Of a stretch of 64,000 nt of DNA, positions 11,068 through 19,578 are shown piece after piece. The notes beneath the pieces are model-generated. The model did not search any database. It was not told where the DNA came from and worked only from the letters and a program-made list of their open reading frames with translations. Both the position numbers and the translations under genes were made by a program. Source of the DNA: Plantibacter auratus (lineage in GTDB: Bacteria; Actinomycetota; Actinomycetes; Actinomycetales; Microbacteriaceae); contig NZ_JBOBFV010000005.1 of assembly GCF_050587365.1 (NCBI RefSeq), positions 281,449 to 345,448 on the forward strand, written 5' to 3'. How positions within the stretch are numbered: position 1 is the first letter of the stretch; every line of letters starts with the position of its first letter.

Positions 11068-11895
11068 TCACCCGATCGGCGTCGCGAAGCCCTGCTCGAC
11101 GAGGAGCCGTTCGAGGACCGCGAGCAGCGGTGCATCGGCGGCCATGATGAGCTGCGTGGTGGCCGGAGCACCGTCGAAGCCGGCGACCGTCGCGCCCGCC
11201 TCGGCAGCGATGAGCGCGCCCGCGACCTGGTCCCACGGCTTCAGGCCGCTCTCGTAGTAGGCGTCGAGGCGGCCGGAGGCGACGCTGCAGAGGTCGAGTG
11301 CGGCGGAGCCGATCCGCCGGACGTCGCGGAAGGTCCCGAGGAGGGCGCCGAGCACGGCTGCCTGCTCCATGCGACGCGAGGCGGTGTAGGAGAAGCCCGT
11401 GCCGAGCAGCGCCACGTTCGGTGCCACGCCTCGGTTGACCTCGAGGGCGCGGCCGTTCAGTCGCGCTCCACCGCCGCGGGAGGCGGTGTAGTGCTCACCC
11501 AGGACCGGGTTCACCACAGCCCCGGCGAGGGCGGTCCAGGTGGCCGGGTCCGGTTCACCTTCGACGACCCCGATGCTGACGGCGTACGCGGGGATGTCGT
11601 AGAGGTAGTTGACGGTGCCGTCGATGGGGTCGACGACCCAGGTCAGGCCGGAGGTCCCCGTCGCGCCGCCTTCCTTGCCGGTCTCCTCGCCGAGGAATCC
11701 GTCGTCCGGTCGTGCAGCGTGGAGGCGGTCGCGGATGAACTGCTCGGACTCGCGGTCGGCTCGGGTCACGACGTCCTCGACCGACGACTTGCTCGCCGCG
11801 ATCTCGACGCCCTCCCGGCGTCGGCGCAGGATCAGTTCGCCGGCCTCTGCGGCGATGTCGGTGGCGATCTGGAGGAGTTCTTCGTGTCCGGTCAC
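11068..11895 (-). CDS. inositol monophosphatase family protein
   Basis: 275 residues, Mg2+-dependent sugar/inositol phosphatase fold. The metal-binding motifs are GEETG (near residue 69), DPIDGTVNYL (near 89) and the C-terminal WDQVAGALIAAEAG (near 222), the last having V where many members have A. Possible substrates are inositol phosphates, histidinol phosphate, fructose-1,6-bisphosphate or PAP; neighbours do not help choose. The GTG start has TAGGGT ending exactly 6 nt before it (11907-11902) and no Shine-Dalgarno, so a leaderless transcript is likely. Confidence 0.88.
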   Translation of the reverse strand: MTGHEELLQIATDIAAEAGELILRRRREGVEIAASKSSVEDVVTRADRESEQFIRDRLHAARPDDGFLGEETGKEGGATGTSGLTWVVDPIDGTVNYLYDIPAYAVSIGVVEGEPDPATWTALAGAVVNPVLGEHYTASRGGGARLNGRALEVNRGVAPNVALLGTGFSYTASRRMEQAAVLGALLGTFRDVRRIGSAALDLCSVASGRLDAYYESGLKPWDQVAGALIAAEAGATVAGFDGAPATTQLIMAADAPLLAVLERLLVEQGFATPIG

Positions 11896-11922
11896 CCCAC
11901 CACCCTATGGCGGCCCCTCCTG

Positions 11923-12260
11923 CCCTTCGACACGTCGACCGCCTCAGTGCGCTGCAGCTCAGGGACCGGAGCGAACCCGGGCACACGTCCGCCGCAGACC
12001 GAGGCGGCACGACCTGAGTGCCCTTCGACAAGCTCAGGGACCGAATCGGTTCCGGGCACACCTCTCCCCGCTCACCGAGGCAGCGCAACCCGAGTGCCCT
12101 TCGACAAGCTCAGGGACCGGTGCCTCCCGGGCAAGCCTCTCCCGGTCACTGAGCCTGTCGAAGTGCCCACGAAGACGCCTCATCGTTCCGGTCATACCCC
12201 TCCCGGTCACTGAGCTTGTCGAAGTGCCCACGAGGAACCCTTCGACAAGCTCAGGGACCG
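11923..12260. repeat. REP-like palindromic repeat cluster 2 (five clear copies, one decayed)
   Basis: Fills the 372-nt gap between the phosphatase gene and the DUF222-HNH gene. Forward copies are at 12021-12043, 12097-12120 and 12238-12260, reverse copies at 12143-12166 and 12204-12227, and a decayed, interrupted copy at 11923-11968. Spacers are partly repeated too (CCGGGCA-CCTCTCCC-type stretches), suggesting the region grew by duplication. No gene is visible in the gap. Confidence 0.9.
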
Positions 12261-12267
12261 GCGGGGA

Positions 12268-13539
12268 TCAGAACGGCGCGGGGTCCGGTTCGGTCCGGTG
12301 GTGTTTGCCGTCGGGTGTGGTCCAGTCGAGGACCCCGCCGGGCCCGTGGTCGAGGTTCCATCCCGGGAGGTGTTTCATGCGGTGATGATGTCGGCAGAGA
12401 CAGGCGAGATTGCCGACATCCGTTGCCCCGCCGTCTTCCCACGCGACCGAGTGGTCGAGGTCGCACGCTCTGGCTCGCCTGCCGCAACCGGGTGCGCGAC
12501 AGGTGCCGTCCCGAAGGCGGACTGCCCGTTGCAGATCGGCCGGGACCCGGTACTGGCTGCGCCCGACGGAGAGCACCGCACCCGTCTCTCGCTGGACGAG
12601 GATCCGGGTGAAGCTCGGGGCGTTCACCGCGATGCGCGACGCGATCTCAGGATCGATCGGGCCGTACCCGTCGAGCGTCGCCGGGGCATCGCTCACACCG
12701 GCCATGCTCAACGCCGGGACCGTGATCTGGACGGTCGGCTTGATGTGCTCCTGCACCTCGATCGGATGCGGGAGCACCGAGCTCGACATCACGTCTTCCG
12801 GGGTCACGCCGGTCAGGGCGAGCGCCGCCAGGGCGTCCGCCTGCAGCTGTCCGCAGGCGCGAGTGTCGCCAGCTGCGCGTGACTCCACTGCCGCGGCCTC
12901 GACGCGCTCCATGATGCCCTGCGCGATCGGCGCCGTGGTGAACAAGTGCACCCACGCCATGCCGTCCGCGGCGGGCTCGAACTCGACCCGGCGGTCCGCT
13001 TCTGAGCGGGTTGCGCGCGCCGTGATGGACTCGGGGTGGAGGCGCTCGCAGAGCACACGGGCGCGCCTGCGGAGGTTCGCGTTGGTCAGCTGCTCCGCGG
13101 CCGGCAACACAGCCTCCAGGAACGCCGCCCGCCCCGCGGTCGGCACGTCACTGAGTTGGTCGATGATCGTCTGCGCGTGCCGGGCCGAGATGCGACCGGC
13201 CTTGAGGGACTCGAGCACGGCGGGTGCGTCGTTCACGAGACGCTCGGCGTCGTTCGTCGCCCGCTGCACGGTCCGCTCGGGCGTGCGGGTCGCCATCGCG
13301 AGGGCTGCGCAGGTCGACCGGCGGGAGAGCGCCTGCCGTTCCGAGGGTGGGAAGACGGCCGGAACCGTGACGTCCGCGAAGGCGTCCGCGTAGGCGGCAG
13401 AGCGAGCGAGCAACCGAGCCTCCTCGGCGTCCAGAGCAGCACGCCGTCGCTGGATGTCCGCGTAGTGGTCCGAGAACTCCGCGAGCTGCGCGGCGTACTC
13501 GTCGCTCGCGCGGATCGCGGTGAGGGTGGTCTCGGTCAT
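12268..13539 (-). CDS. DUF222 and HNH endonuclease domain protein
   Basis: 423 residues. An N-terminal DUF222 helical region (residues about 20-250) precedes a C-terminal HNH nuclease motif: two Cys in CRAPGCGRRA (347-356), DLDHSVAWEDGG with the catalytic His, then NLACLCRHHHRMKH. Such proteins are abundant, highly paralogous and functionally uncharacterised in Microbacteriaceae. The ATG at 13539 is preceded at 6 nt by TGGACT; the open frame extends upstream through repeats and the tRNA but is not plausible there. Both flanks are packed with the palindromic repeat, an arrangement worth testing. Whether it cuts DNA or acts as a selfish element is unknown. Confidence 0.88.
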   Translation of the reverse strand: MTETTLTAIRASDEYAAQLAEFSDHYADIQRRRAALDAEEARLLARSAAYADAFADVTVPAVFPPSERQALSRRSTCAALAMATRTPERTVQRATNDAERLVNDAPAVLESLKAGRISARHAQTIIDQLSDVPTAGRAAFLEAVLPAAEQLTNANLRRRARVLCERLHPESITARATRSEADRRVEFEPAADGMAWVHLFTTAPIAQGIMERVEAAAVESRAAGDTRACGQLQADALAALALTGVTPEDVMSSSVLPHPIEVQEHIKPTVQITVPALSMAGVSDAPATLDGYGPIDPEIASRIAVNAPSFTRILVQRETGAVLSVGRSQYRVPADLQRAVRLRDGTCRAPGCGRRARACDLDHSVAWEDGGATDVGNLACLCRHHHRMKHLPGWNLDHGPGGVLDWTTPDGKHHRTEPDPAPF

Positions 13540-13611
13540 GGAACAAGTCCACCATGGACCACTGACATTCCAGATGGTGAGTCTTCTCGGATGTGGGAGC
13601 CTCCTCGTGTG

Positions 13612-13873
13612 CCCTTCGACAGGCTCAGGGACCGGAGAAGGCGTGCCGCAGCGAGATGTTCCTCGTGGCCCTTCGACAAGCTCAGGGACCGGAGAAGGCG
13701 TGCCGCAGCGAGATGTTCCTCGTGGCCCTTCGACAGGCTCAGGGACCGGAGAGGGGTGGTCAGGGACCGGAGAGGGGTGGTCAGGGTCCGGAGGAGGCAT
13801 CTCTGGTCCGTGGGGTTCTCCGTGGGTACTGCGACACTTCGACAGGCTCAGTGCGACGCAGCCCAGGGACCGG
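13612..13873. repeat. REP-like repeat cluster 3, including a 57-bp tandem repeat
   Basis: In the 405-nt gap between the DUF222-HNH gene and tRNA-Tyr. Copies start at 13612, 13669 and 13726, spaced exactly 57 nt with identical spacers (GGAGAAGGCGTGCCGCAGCG then AGATGTTCCTCGTGGC), so two full 57-bp units plus a further copy. Truncated units (GAGGGGTGGTCAGGGACCG) follow to about 13795, then a variant copy at 13835-13873. A tRNA terminator lies beyond; no gene is visible. Confidence 0.9.
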
Positions 13874-13906
13874 CAGTCCACTCCCGCCCGGCTCTCCGGC
13901 ACGACG

Positions 13907-13939
13907 AAAAATCGCCCCATCCTGAGGATGAGGCGATTT
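13907..13939 (-). terminator. terminator of tRNA-Tyr
   Basis: On the minus strand, just after the tRNA: stem AAATCGCC-CATCC / GGATG-GGCGATTT with a short loop and a run of five T, a classical intrinsic terminator. It is the only one in the window with a full T-run. Confidence 0.85.
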
Positions 13940-13944
13940 GTCCG

Positions 13945-14026
13945 TGGCGAGTGAGGGATTCGAACCCCCGAAGGCTGAGCCGTCTGATTTACAGTCAGAT
14001 CCCTTTGGCCGCTAGGGTAACTCGCC
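13945..14026 (-). tRNA. tRNA-Tyr (anticodon GTA)
   Basis: 82 nt including the discriminator A. The acceptor stem is GGCGAGT/ACTCGCC, the anticodon stem TCTGA/TCAGA encloses CTGTAAA with anticodon GTA, and a class II variable arm has stem GGC-TCA-GCC. The T-loop TTCGAAT is intact. CCA is not encoded. Long variable arm and GTA anticodon identify bacterial tRNA-Tyr. No attachment-site duplication is visible around it. Confidence 0.97.
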
Positions 14027-14131
14027 AAGCGCGCCCGACCGACTTTCGAACAGCCAACCGAAAGCGCTTGACCAATATAGCCGTCAGACCGCCGGACGCG
14101 AAATCAGCATCGGCATCCGTCACCGGGCCGC

Positions 14132-14896
14132 TCAGCGCTCGTCGGACGGCACGGCCTCGGCGTACTCGTTCGCTGCGGCGGCGACCCGGCGAAGGTACTC
14201 GGGTGACGAGTTGTACGCCCGGATCCCGCTCAGCCAGCCGTCCTCCGTCCGCATGTCGTAGTCGCTCGCCCGGCAGAGGTAGTTCGCGGCCGCCATCGCC
14301 GCGTCGTCGAGGTTCTGCGGGTCGAGCACGCCGTCACCACTCGCGTCGGTCCCCCAGTTCTCCCACGACTGCGGGATGAACTGGAACGGCCCGACGGCAC
14401 GGTCGTGGACCGGATCACCGTCGATGACCCCCTGGTCGGTGTCGGTGATCTCCTCGGTCTCGCCACCCTTCAGTGGCACACCGAAGATCGGCGGCGTCAC
14501 GACACCGTCCTCGCCGAGCTTCGACCCGTCGTGGCGACCGTGGTCGCTCTCGGCGAACCCGACGGCCGCGATCGTCGTCCAGCCGATGCCGCACTCCGGC
14601 GTCAGCTCGGCCTTGCGGATGGCGGCACCGGCATAGGACCGCAGGGCTCGCTCGGGGATGCCACTCGCCTCGGCGACCTCGGTGATCCACTGGGGATCGG
14701 CGAGGTCGACATTCGCGACACCGCCGTCAGGGGCGTCGCTCTTCGGCGGGAGCTCGACGGGAACCGCATACGGAACGGGGTCCGGCTCGGGAGCGCAACC
14801 GCTCAACACGAGCACACCGATCGCCAGGGTCGCTCCGGCGAGCGCCCCTCGTCGTCCGACGATGGTCCGCTGGTCCTGCTTCACCGGGCTGCGCAT
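14132..14896 (-). CDS. lytic murein transglycosylase lipoprotein
   Basis: 254 residues. A lipoprotein signal peptide (GALAGATLAIGVLVLSGC, lipobox LSGC, Cys near residue 34) places it outside the membrane. The SLT-like domain (residues about 68-250) has the catalytic Glu in AAVGFAESDHG and the motifs AVGPFQFIPQSWENWG and AAANYLC. Lytic transglycosylases cleave peptidoglycan glycan strands to 1,6-anhydro products. Divergent from yajQ. The start Met is followed by a basic region typical of a signal peptide; no good Shine-Dalgarno is visible. With the M23 enzyme, it is the second peptidoglycan-cutting protein within 5 kb. Confidence 0.9.
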   Translation of the reverse strand: MRSPVKQDQRTIVGRRGALAGATLAIGVLVLSGCAPEPDPVPYAVPVELPPKSDAPDGGVANVDLADPQWITEVAEASGIPERALRSYAGAAIRKAELTPECGIGWTTIAAVGFAESDHGRHDGSKLGEDGVVTPPIFGVPLKGGETEEITDTDQGVIDGDPVHDRAVGPFQFIPQSWENWGTDASGDGVLDPQNLDDAAMAAANYLCRASDYDMRTEDGWLSGIRAYNSSPEYLRRVAAAANEYAEAVPSDER

Positions 14897-14936
14897 CGCA
14901 TCCAGCCAACCACACCTGCCTGAGCGGCACCGGCGC

Positions 14937-14942
14937 TACCAT
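14937..14942 (+). promoter_or_regulatory. -10 element deciding the yajQ start
   Basis: TACCAT ends 7 nt before the ATG at 14950. It overlaps an upstream in-frame ATG at 14941, so that codon cannot be in the message if transcription starts here. This favours the downstream start and a leaderless mRNA. Confidence 0.55.
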
Positions 14943-14949
14943 GGTCCAC

Positions 14950-15438
14950 ATGGCAGATTCATCGTTTGACGTCGTGAGCAAGGTCGACAAGATGGAGGCG
15001 GACAACGCCCTCAACCAGGCGCACAAGGAGGTCGAGCAGCGGTACGACTTCAAGAACGTCGGTGCCTCGATCGCCTGGAGCGGCGAGAAGATCCTCATGA
15101 AGGCCAACACCGAGGAGCGCGTGAAGGCGATCCTCGACGTCTTCGAATCCAAGCTCATCAAGCGCGGCATCTCGCTCAAGAGCCTCGAGGTCGGCGACCC
15201 GTTCGCGAGCGGCAAGGAGTACCGGATCGAGGCGACCCTCAAGGAGGGCATCAGCCAGGAGATCGCGAAGAAGGCCAACAAGCTCATCCGCGACGAGGGC
15301 CCGAAGTCGGTCAAGTCGCAGATCCAGGGCGACGAGCTCCGCGTCTCGTCGAAGAGTCGTGACGATCTCCAGGCCACCATGGCGCTGCTCAAGGGTGCCG
15401 ACCTCGACATCGACCTCCAGTTCGTCAACTACCGCTAG
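14950..15438 (+). CDS. yajQ: YajQ family nucleotide-binding protein (UPF0234)
   Basis: 162 residues: MADSSFDVVSKVDKMEADNA at the N-terminus and the VEQRYDFKNVGASI block are hallmarks of YajQ, a two-RRM-like-domain cytoplasmic protein. Members bind nucleotides, and in Xanthomonas one binds cyclic di-GMP; the function in actinobacteria is unproven. The start at 14950 is favoured over the in-frame ATG at 14941 because a TACCAT -10-like hexamer overlaps the latter. Monocistronic, divergent from the lytic transglycosylase gene. Confidence 0.93.
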   Translation: MADSSFDVVSKVDKMEADNALNQAHKEVEQRYDFKNVGASIAWSGEKILMKANTEERVKAILDVFESKLIKRGISLKSLEVGDPFASGKEYRIEATLKEGISQEIAKKANKLIRDEGPKSVKSQIQGDELRVSSKSRDDLQATMALLKGADLDIDLQFVNYR

Positions 15439-15589
15439 CGGGTCGGACGCGGTCGATCACCTCGATCGCGTCATGATCGGCCCCCGCACCACTCTCTTCA
15501 CCGGAGCACCCGATCCAGCGTGCTCCCGTTCGGCACAGTGCCGGACGAACCGTACCCGCACGAGCGGGCTCGATGGTTGGAGTGGAGCA

Positions 15590-15784
15590 GTGGATCACCA
15601 GAGACCCGCGGACGGGTCGCATCTCGAACTCTTCCGGACCTCGCGCGCCGGCCAGGAGGTCGGTGTCCCGTGCTGGTGCGCCATCGGCGCGAATCACAGC
15701 TACGCCGACTGGCTCGCCGCCGGGCGACCGGATCCGCGGCGACCGATGGGCTCGCGACGTCACCTCCCGCCCGCTGAACGCTAG
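15590..15784 (+). CDS. possible small protein, 64 residues (uncertain)
   Basis: This is the only candidate in the 342-nt gap between yajQ and the hydrolase. The frame opens with GTG at 15590 preceded by GGAG at -12, and the middle part (LELFRTSRAGQEVGVPCWCAI, without its last residue a clean stretch) uses mostly G/C-ending codons. Its stop overlaps the hydrolase stop by 3 nt on the opposite strand. It has a PCWC motif and a WLAAG stretch but no family I recognise. It could equally be a chance frame; the 5-prime part of the gap holds nothing recognisable. Confidence 0.3.
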   Translation: MDHQRPADGSHLELFRTSRAGQEVGVPCWCAIGANHSYADWLAAGRPDPRRPMGSRRHLPPAER

Positions 15785-16818
15785 CGGTCGGCGGGCGGCG
15801 GCTTCGTGAGGTAGCCACGTCCCCACGCGACGATCTGCTCGAACGCGCGCTGTCGGACCGGCGCCTCGGACAGGAAGACGTCGTGCAAAGCGCCGTCGAG
15901 GCGCACGATCGTGACGGTCTCGCCGAGGTCGAGTGCGCGTTCCGCGACCGCATCGACGTCGAGCGCCGTATCACTCCGCATCATCGCGTCGTTCCACCGC
16001 GGCAGCAGGACACTCCGCGCCGACAGCAGCGTGAGTGCCGGCACACGCAGCTGCAGGCCCGCGTCGACGAGCCGATGCCCCCGCAGGATCGCGTTCAACC
16101 ACCCGGGATGCAGCGGGAAGCCGTGGAGCGGACGCCAGGCGAAGTCGTAGTCCCAGGCGCCGTCCATCGTGCTCGACACGGAGCGGGTGTAGAACCCGAG
16201 GTCGACGACAGGGAGCTGCGCACGTGGGTCGATCCGCGATCCGGCTTGGACGAGTGGGGCGATCGCGAGTCGCCCGAGCTGCCTCGCCTGGAATTCGAGC
16301 CACGGACTGTTCAGGACGAGACCGGCGACGCGATCCTGGTTCCTGGCCGTCCAGAGACTCAGGGTGAGCCCGCCGGTCGAATGGCCGAGGAGGACGAGTC
16401 GGCGCCGGGTCCGTCGCCCGGCGGCGTGCTCCTCGGAGCCGTGCCCCATCACCGCGAGCGCGGCCTCGATGTCCTCGTCGTAGGTGCGGAGGTCGTCGAC
16501 GTATCCCGGCGTCTGGTGCGGACGGAGACTCCGGCCGTACTTGCGCAGGTCGAGCGCGTAGAACCGCGCACCGAGCCTGGCCCAGAATCGCGCGAGGTGA
16601 CGTTGGAAGAAGTAGTCGGACCAGCCGTGGACGTAGAGGACGTCGATACCGTCCGCGACGTCCGGCAGGAGGAACTCGCCCAGCTGTTCGAGGGGCGGCA
16701 TCCGGTAGCGGACGAGGGTCGCGACGACGTCGCCCTCGTCATCCGGTTCGAGCGTCAGCGTGCGCTGCTGGAAGCCCTCGCCGAGGATGTCGGCGGTCCA
16801 CCCTCGAGATCCGGCCAT
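15781..16818 (-). CDS. alpha/beta hydrolase (serine hydrolase, lysophospholipase-like)
   Basis: 345 residues, soluble. The fold is shown by VLYVHGWSDYFFQ (oxyanion region, near residue 61), the nucleophile elbow GHSTGG (Ser near 146) and a C-terminal DGALHDVFLSE giving the catalytic His (near 314). It belongs to the serine aminopeptidase S33 / monoglyceride lipase-like group; the substrate is unknown. It is not a MenH by motif. TAACGT ends 6 nt before the ATG (16830-16825) with no Shine-Dalgarno, so the mRNA is probably leaderless. Confidence 0.85.
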   Translation of the reverse strand: MAGSRGWTADILGEGFQQRTLTLEPDDEGDVVATLVRYRMPPLEQLGEFLLPDVADGIDVLYVHGWSDYFFQRHLARFWARLGARFYALDLRKYGRSLRPHQTPGYVDDLRTYDEDIEAALAVMGHGSEEHAAGRRTRRRLVLLGHSTGGLTLSLWTARNQDRVAGLVLNSPWLEFQARQLGRLAIAPLVQAGSRIDPRAQLPVVDLGFYTRSVSSTMDGAWDYDFAWRPLHGFPLHPGWLNAILRGHRLVDAGLQLRVPALTLLSARSVLLPRWNDAMMRSDTALDVDAVAERALDLGETVTIVRLDGALHDVFLSEAPVRQRAFEQIVAWGRGYLTKPPPADR

Positions 16819-16891
16819 ACCGTCACGTTACCGCGCCCGGTGATCGGTGGTCGGATGGTCGGGCTCGCGCGCCGACCACCCGACCCTCCGA

Positions 16892-17983
16892 CTACTGCTG
16901 GTACGGGTTGTGCTGCTGCGGAGCCTGCGGCTGCTGTCCGTAGGGCTGCTGCGCCTGACCGTGCTGCTGCGAGCCCTGGTCGTGCTGACCCTGCTGGTGC
17001 TGCCCCTGCTGCTCGTGCTGACCCTGCTGGAACTGCTGTCCGTGCTGCTGACCACTGTGCTGCTCGTGCGGAGCGTCGGCGAGGCCCTCGGGCGCGACGA
17101 ACCGCGTCACGAGTACGGCGCCGATCGTGAGGAAGCCCGCGAGGGTGACCCCGTAGAGGATCGGCGAGAGGAAGCCCTGGTTGACGAAGAACGCCGGCGT
17201 ACCGTACTGCTCGACCACGCCGCGCACGATGGTGACGATGAGCACGACGAGCAGCATGACGCCGGTGCCGACGGCCGCAGCGATGCCGACCGACTGGATC
17301 AGGTCGCGAGCAGTGCGGACGCGGGTGAGCGGACGGACCATGATGAGGATGAGTGCGGCTCCCGCACCCCAGAGGGCGATGTTGACGAGGTTCGCGCCGA
17401 AGCTCAGCAGGACGTCGCCGACGGGGAAGTACTCCGAGATGCTGAAGAAGGACCCGATGAGGCTCACCAGGGCGACGGCTGCGGCGATACCCGCTGCGAT
17501 GCCGACCGACACGAGCGCGAGACGCGTCTCGCGTGCACGGGGGTTCGGCGCCTTCGGAGCCTGCGCGTACTGCTGCGGCTGACCGTACTGCCCCTGCTGC
17601 GGCTGACCGTACTGGCCCTGGGGGGCTCCGTACTGACCCTGGGGGGCGCCGTACTGACCGGTCTGCTGCGGCTGGCCGTACTGACCGGTGTCCTGGCCGT
17701 ACTGGCCGGTGTGCTGCGGCTGGCCGTACTGGCCCTGCTGCGGCTGGCCCCACTGGCCCGCCTGCTCACCGGTCTGCGGCTGGCCCCACTGGCCACCCTG
17801 CTGCGGAGCCGGGGTCTGCTGACCCGTCTGGTCCCACTGCTGCTGCACGGGGTCCGGGTGCATCTCGCCGTAGCGCGGCTGCTGCTGTTGCTGGCCGTCG
17901 GCGACGAATGCCGGCGGCTCGGACGGCGGTACGGACGTCGGCTGCTCCGACGGGACGTTCTGGGGCGCGTTGGGGTCGGTCAT
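16892..17983 (-). CDS. membrane protein with Gln/Gly/Tyr-rich low-complexity ends
   Basis: 363 residues. Residues about 30-145 are built of imperfect GQYGQPQQ and GQWGQPQ repeats. The middle (150-310) holds about five membrane segments, and the C-terminal 55 residues return to Gln/His-rich repeats (GQHEQQGQHQQ). Both tails probably lie in the cytoplasm. The composition resembles prion-like or phase-separating domains of other organisms, but no such behaviour is documented here. The membrane core resembles no family I can name. TATGCT ends 6 nt before the ATG (17995-17990). Repeat-rich DNA makes length variation between strains likely. Confidence 0.8.
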   Translation of the reverse strand: MTDPNAPQNVPSEQPTSVPPSEPPAFVADGQQQQQPRYGEMHPDPVQQQWDQTGQQTPAPQQGGQWGQPQTGEQAGQWGQPQQGQYGQPQHTGQYGQDTGQYGQPQQTGQYGAPQGQYGAPQGQYGQPQQGQYGQPQQYAQAPKAPNPRARETRLALVSVGIAAGIAAAVALVSLIGSFFSISEYFPVGDVLLSFGANLVNIALWGAGAALILIMVRPLTRVRTARDLIQSVGIAAAVGTGVMLLVVLIVTIVRGVVEQYGTPAFFVNQGFLSPILYGVTLAGFLTIGAVLVTRFVAPEGLADAPHEQHSGQQHGQQFQQGQHEQQGQHQQGQHDQGSQQHGQAQQPYGQQPQAPQQHNPYQQ

Positions 17984-18079
17984 CCGTCCAGCATAGTGAC
18001 CGACTCGCGCCGAAACCGGGTTCCGTGAAGCGGCTTGACTCGCGGCGATCGGCCGGATTGCGACCGTCGCCGGTGCGAC

Positions 18080-19465
18080 TCAGGCGGACGGTGTCCCGTC
18101 ATCCGACGACTGCGCCCGCGAGATCGCCACCATCTCCTCGCGCGGCACCACCTTGATGCGGGCACGACCCTGTGGTTCACCGAGCGCGATCTCGTGCTGG
18201 TCGAGGAGGTGCCAGCCCTCGAGGTCCGTGTAGGCGACGCCACGCGACTCGAGCAGCGCGACGACGGCCTCCTCCTCGGGTTCCGCGGGCGCCCACCAGT
18301 CCGCCTGATCGTTGATGACGTGACTGATGGTCTCCATCGCGTCCGACTTCGTGTGGCCGATGAGGCCGACCGGACCACGCTTGATCCACCCGGTCGCGTA
18401 GACGCCGGGGACGCGCTCGTTGCTCTCGGGGTGGAGGACCTTGCCCTCGTGGTTGGGGATGACGCCGTGCCGCGAGTCGAACGGCACGCCGGGCAGCGGG
18501 CTTCCGAAGTACCCCACCGCGCGGTAGAGCGCCTGGATCGGGACCTCGCGGATCTCACCCGTGCCCTCGACCCCGCCCTGACCGTCTGGTCTCGTCCGCT
18601 CGTACCGGAAGGCGGCGACCTTGCCGGAACCGTCGTCGACGACTTCGAGCGGCTTCGCGTAGAAGTGCAGGTGCAGTCGGCGCGAGGCCTGGCCGGTCTC
18701 GCGCTTGCGCCACTGCTGCAGGACGCGGTCGATGACCATGACCTGCTTGTTGCTCGCCACCGCCGCCTTCGACGCCTCGTCGTAGTCGAAGTCCTCGTCG
18801 GCCAGGATCATGTCGACGTCGTTGAGTTCCCCGAGCTCGCGGAGCTCCAGCGGTGTGAACTTCACCTGCGCGGGCCCGCGACGCCCGAAGACGTGCACGT
18901 CGGTCACGGGCGACTGCTGCAGCCCCTCGTGAACGTTGGCCGGGATCTCGGTCGGGAGCAGGTCCTCCGGGTGCTTCGCGAGCATACGGGCGACGTCGAG
19001 CGCGACGTTGCCGTTGCCGATCACGGCGATCGACTCCGCCTCGAGCGGCCAGGTGCGGGGGACGTCGGGGTGTCCGTCGAACCAGCTCACGAACTCGGCG
19101 GCGCCGTACGACCCGTCGAGGTCGATGCCCGGGATGTCGAGCGGGGCGTCCTCGACGGCACCCGTGGAGAAGATCACGGCGTTGTAGTGGTGCTTGAGGT
19201 CGTCGAGCGTGATGTCAACGCCGAAGCGGACGTTGCCGAAGATCCGGATGTCGCCTCGGTCGAGGACGTCGCGGAGCGCGTTGATGATCCCCTTGATACG
19301 CGGGTGGTCGGGCGCGACGCCGTAGCGGACCAGGCCGTACGGGGCCGGAAGCTGCTCGAAGAGGTCGATGGAGACGTCGAACTTCCGTTCCGCCTTCAGG
19401 AGGATGTCCGCCGCGTAGATGCCTGCGGGTCCTGCGCCGACGATGGCCAGCCTGAGCTTGGTCAC
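18080..19465 (-). CDS. fprA: ferredoxin/adrenodoxin-type NADP+ reductase
   Basis: 461 residues. FprA is an FAD enzyme of the adrenodoxin reductase type that moves electrons between NADPH and ferredoxins. The FAD motif is VGAGPAGIYAAD at residues 8-19, APYGLVRYGVAPDHP is diagnostic, and the NADP motif VIGNGNVALDVARML is near 152. GWIKRGPVGLIGHTKSDA follows near 360. I chose GTG at 19465 because AAAGGAACC lies at ideal spacing; the open frame runs further upstream without homology. No ferredoxin gene is adjacent, so the partner is elsewhere. Confidence 0.94.
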   Translation of the reverse strand: MTKLRLAIVGAGPAGIYAADILLKAERKFDVSIDLFEQLPAPYGLVRYGVAPDHPRIKGIINALRDVLDRGDIRIFGNVRFGVDITLDDLKHHYNAVIFSTGAVEDAPLDIPGIDLDGSYGAAEFVSWFDGHPDVPRTWPLEAESIAVIGNGNVALDVARMLAKHPEDLLPTEIPANVHEGLQQSPVTDVHVFGRRGPAQVKFTPLELRELGELNDVDMILADEDFDYDEASKAAVASNKQVMVIDRVLQQWRKRETGQASRRLHLHFYAKPLEVVDDGSGKVAAFRYERTRPDGQGGVEGTGEIREVPIQALYRAVGYFGSPLPGVPFDSRHGVIPNHEGKVLHPESNERVPGVYATGWIKRGPVGLIGHTKSDAMETISHVINDQADWWAPAEPEEEAVVALLESRGVAYTDLEGWHLLDQHEIALGEPQGRARIKVVPREEMVAISRAQSSDDGTPSA

Positions 19466-19578
19466 GGTGGTTCCTTTCGTGTCCCCGTGCGGGGTTCCGG
19501 GTGCGGCCGGTGGAGCGCTCCGGCCGTCATGCATGCGCGTCTGGGATGCCGTGCCGCCCCGGTGGAGCGGCGCCGCCA

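Noticed and set aside
13945..14026. tRNA-Tyr as an integration site
   Set aside because: No integrase and no duplicated tRNA 3-prime end nearby.
15781..16818. The alpha/beta hydrolase as MenH
   Set aside because: It lies far from the men genes and is longer than MenH; motifs resemble monoglyceride lipase-like hydrolases.
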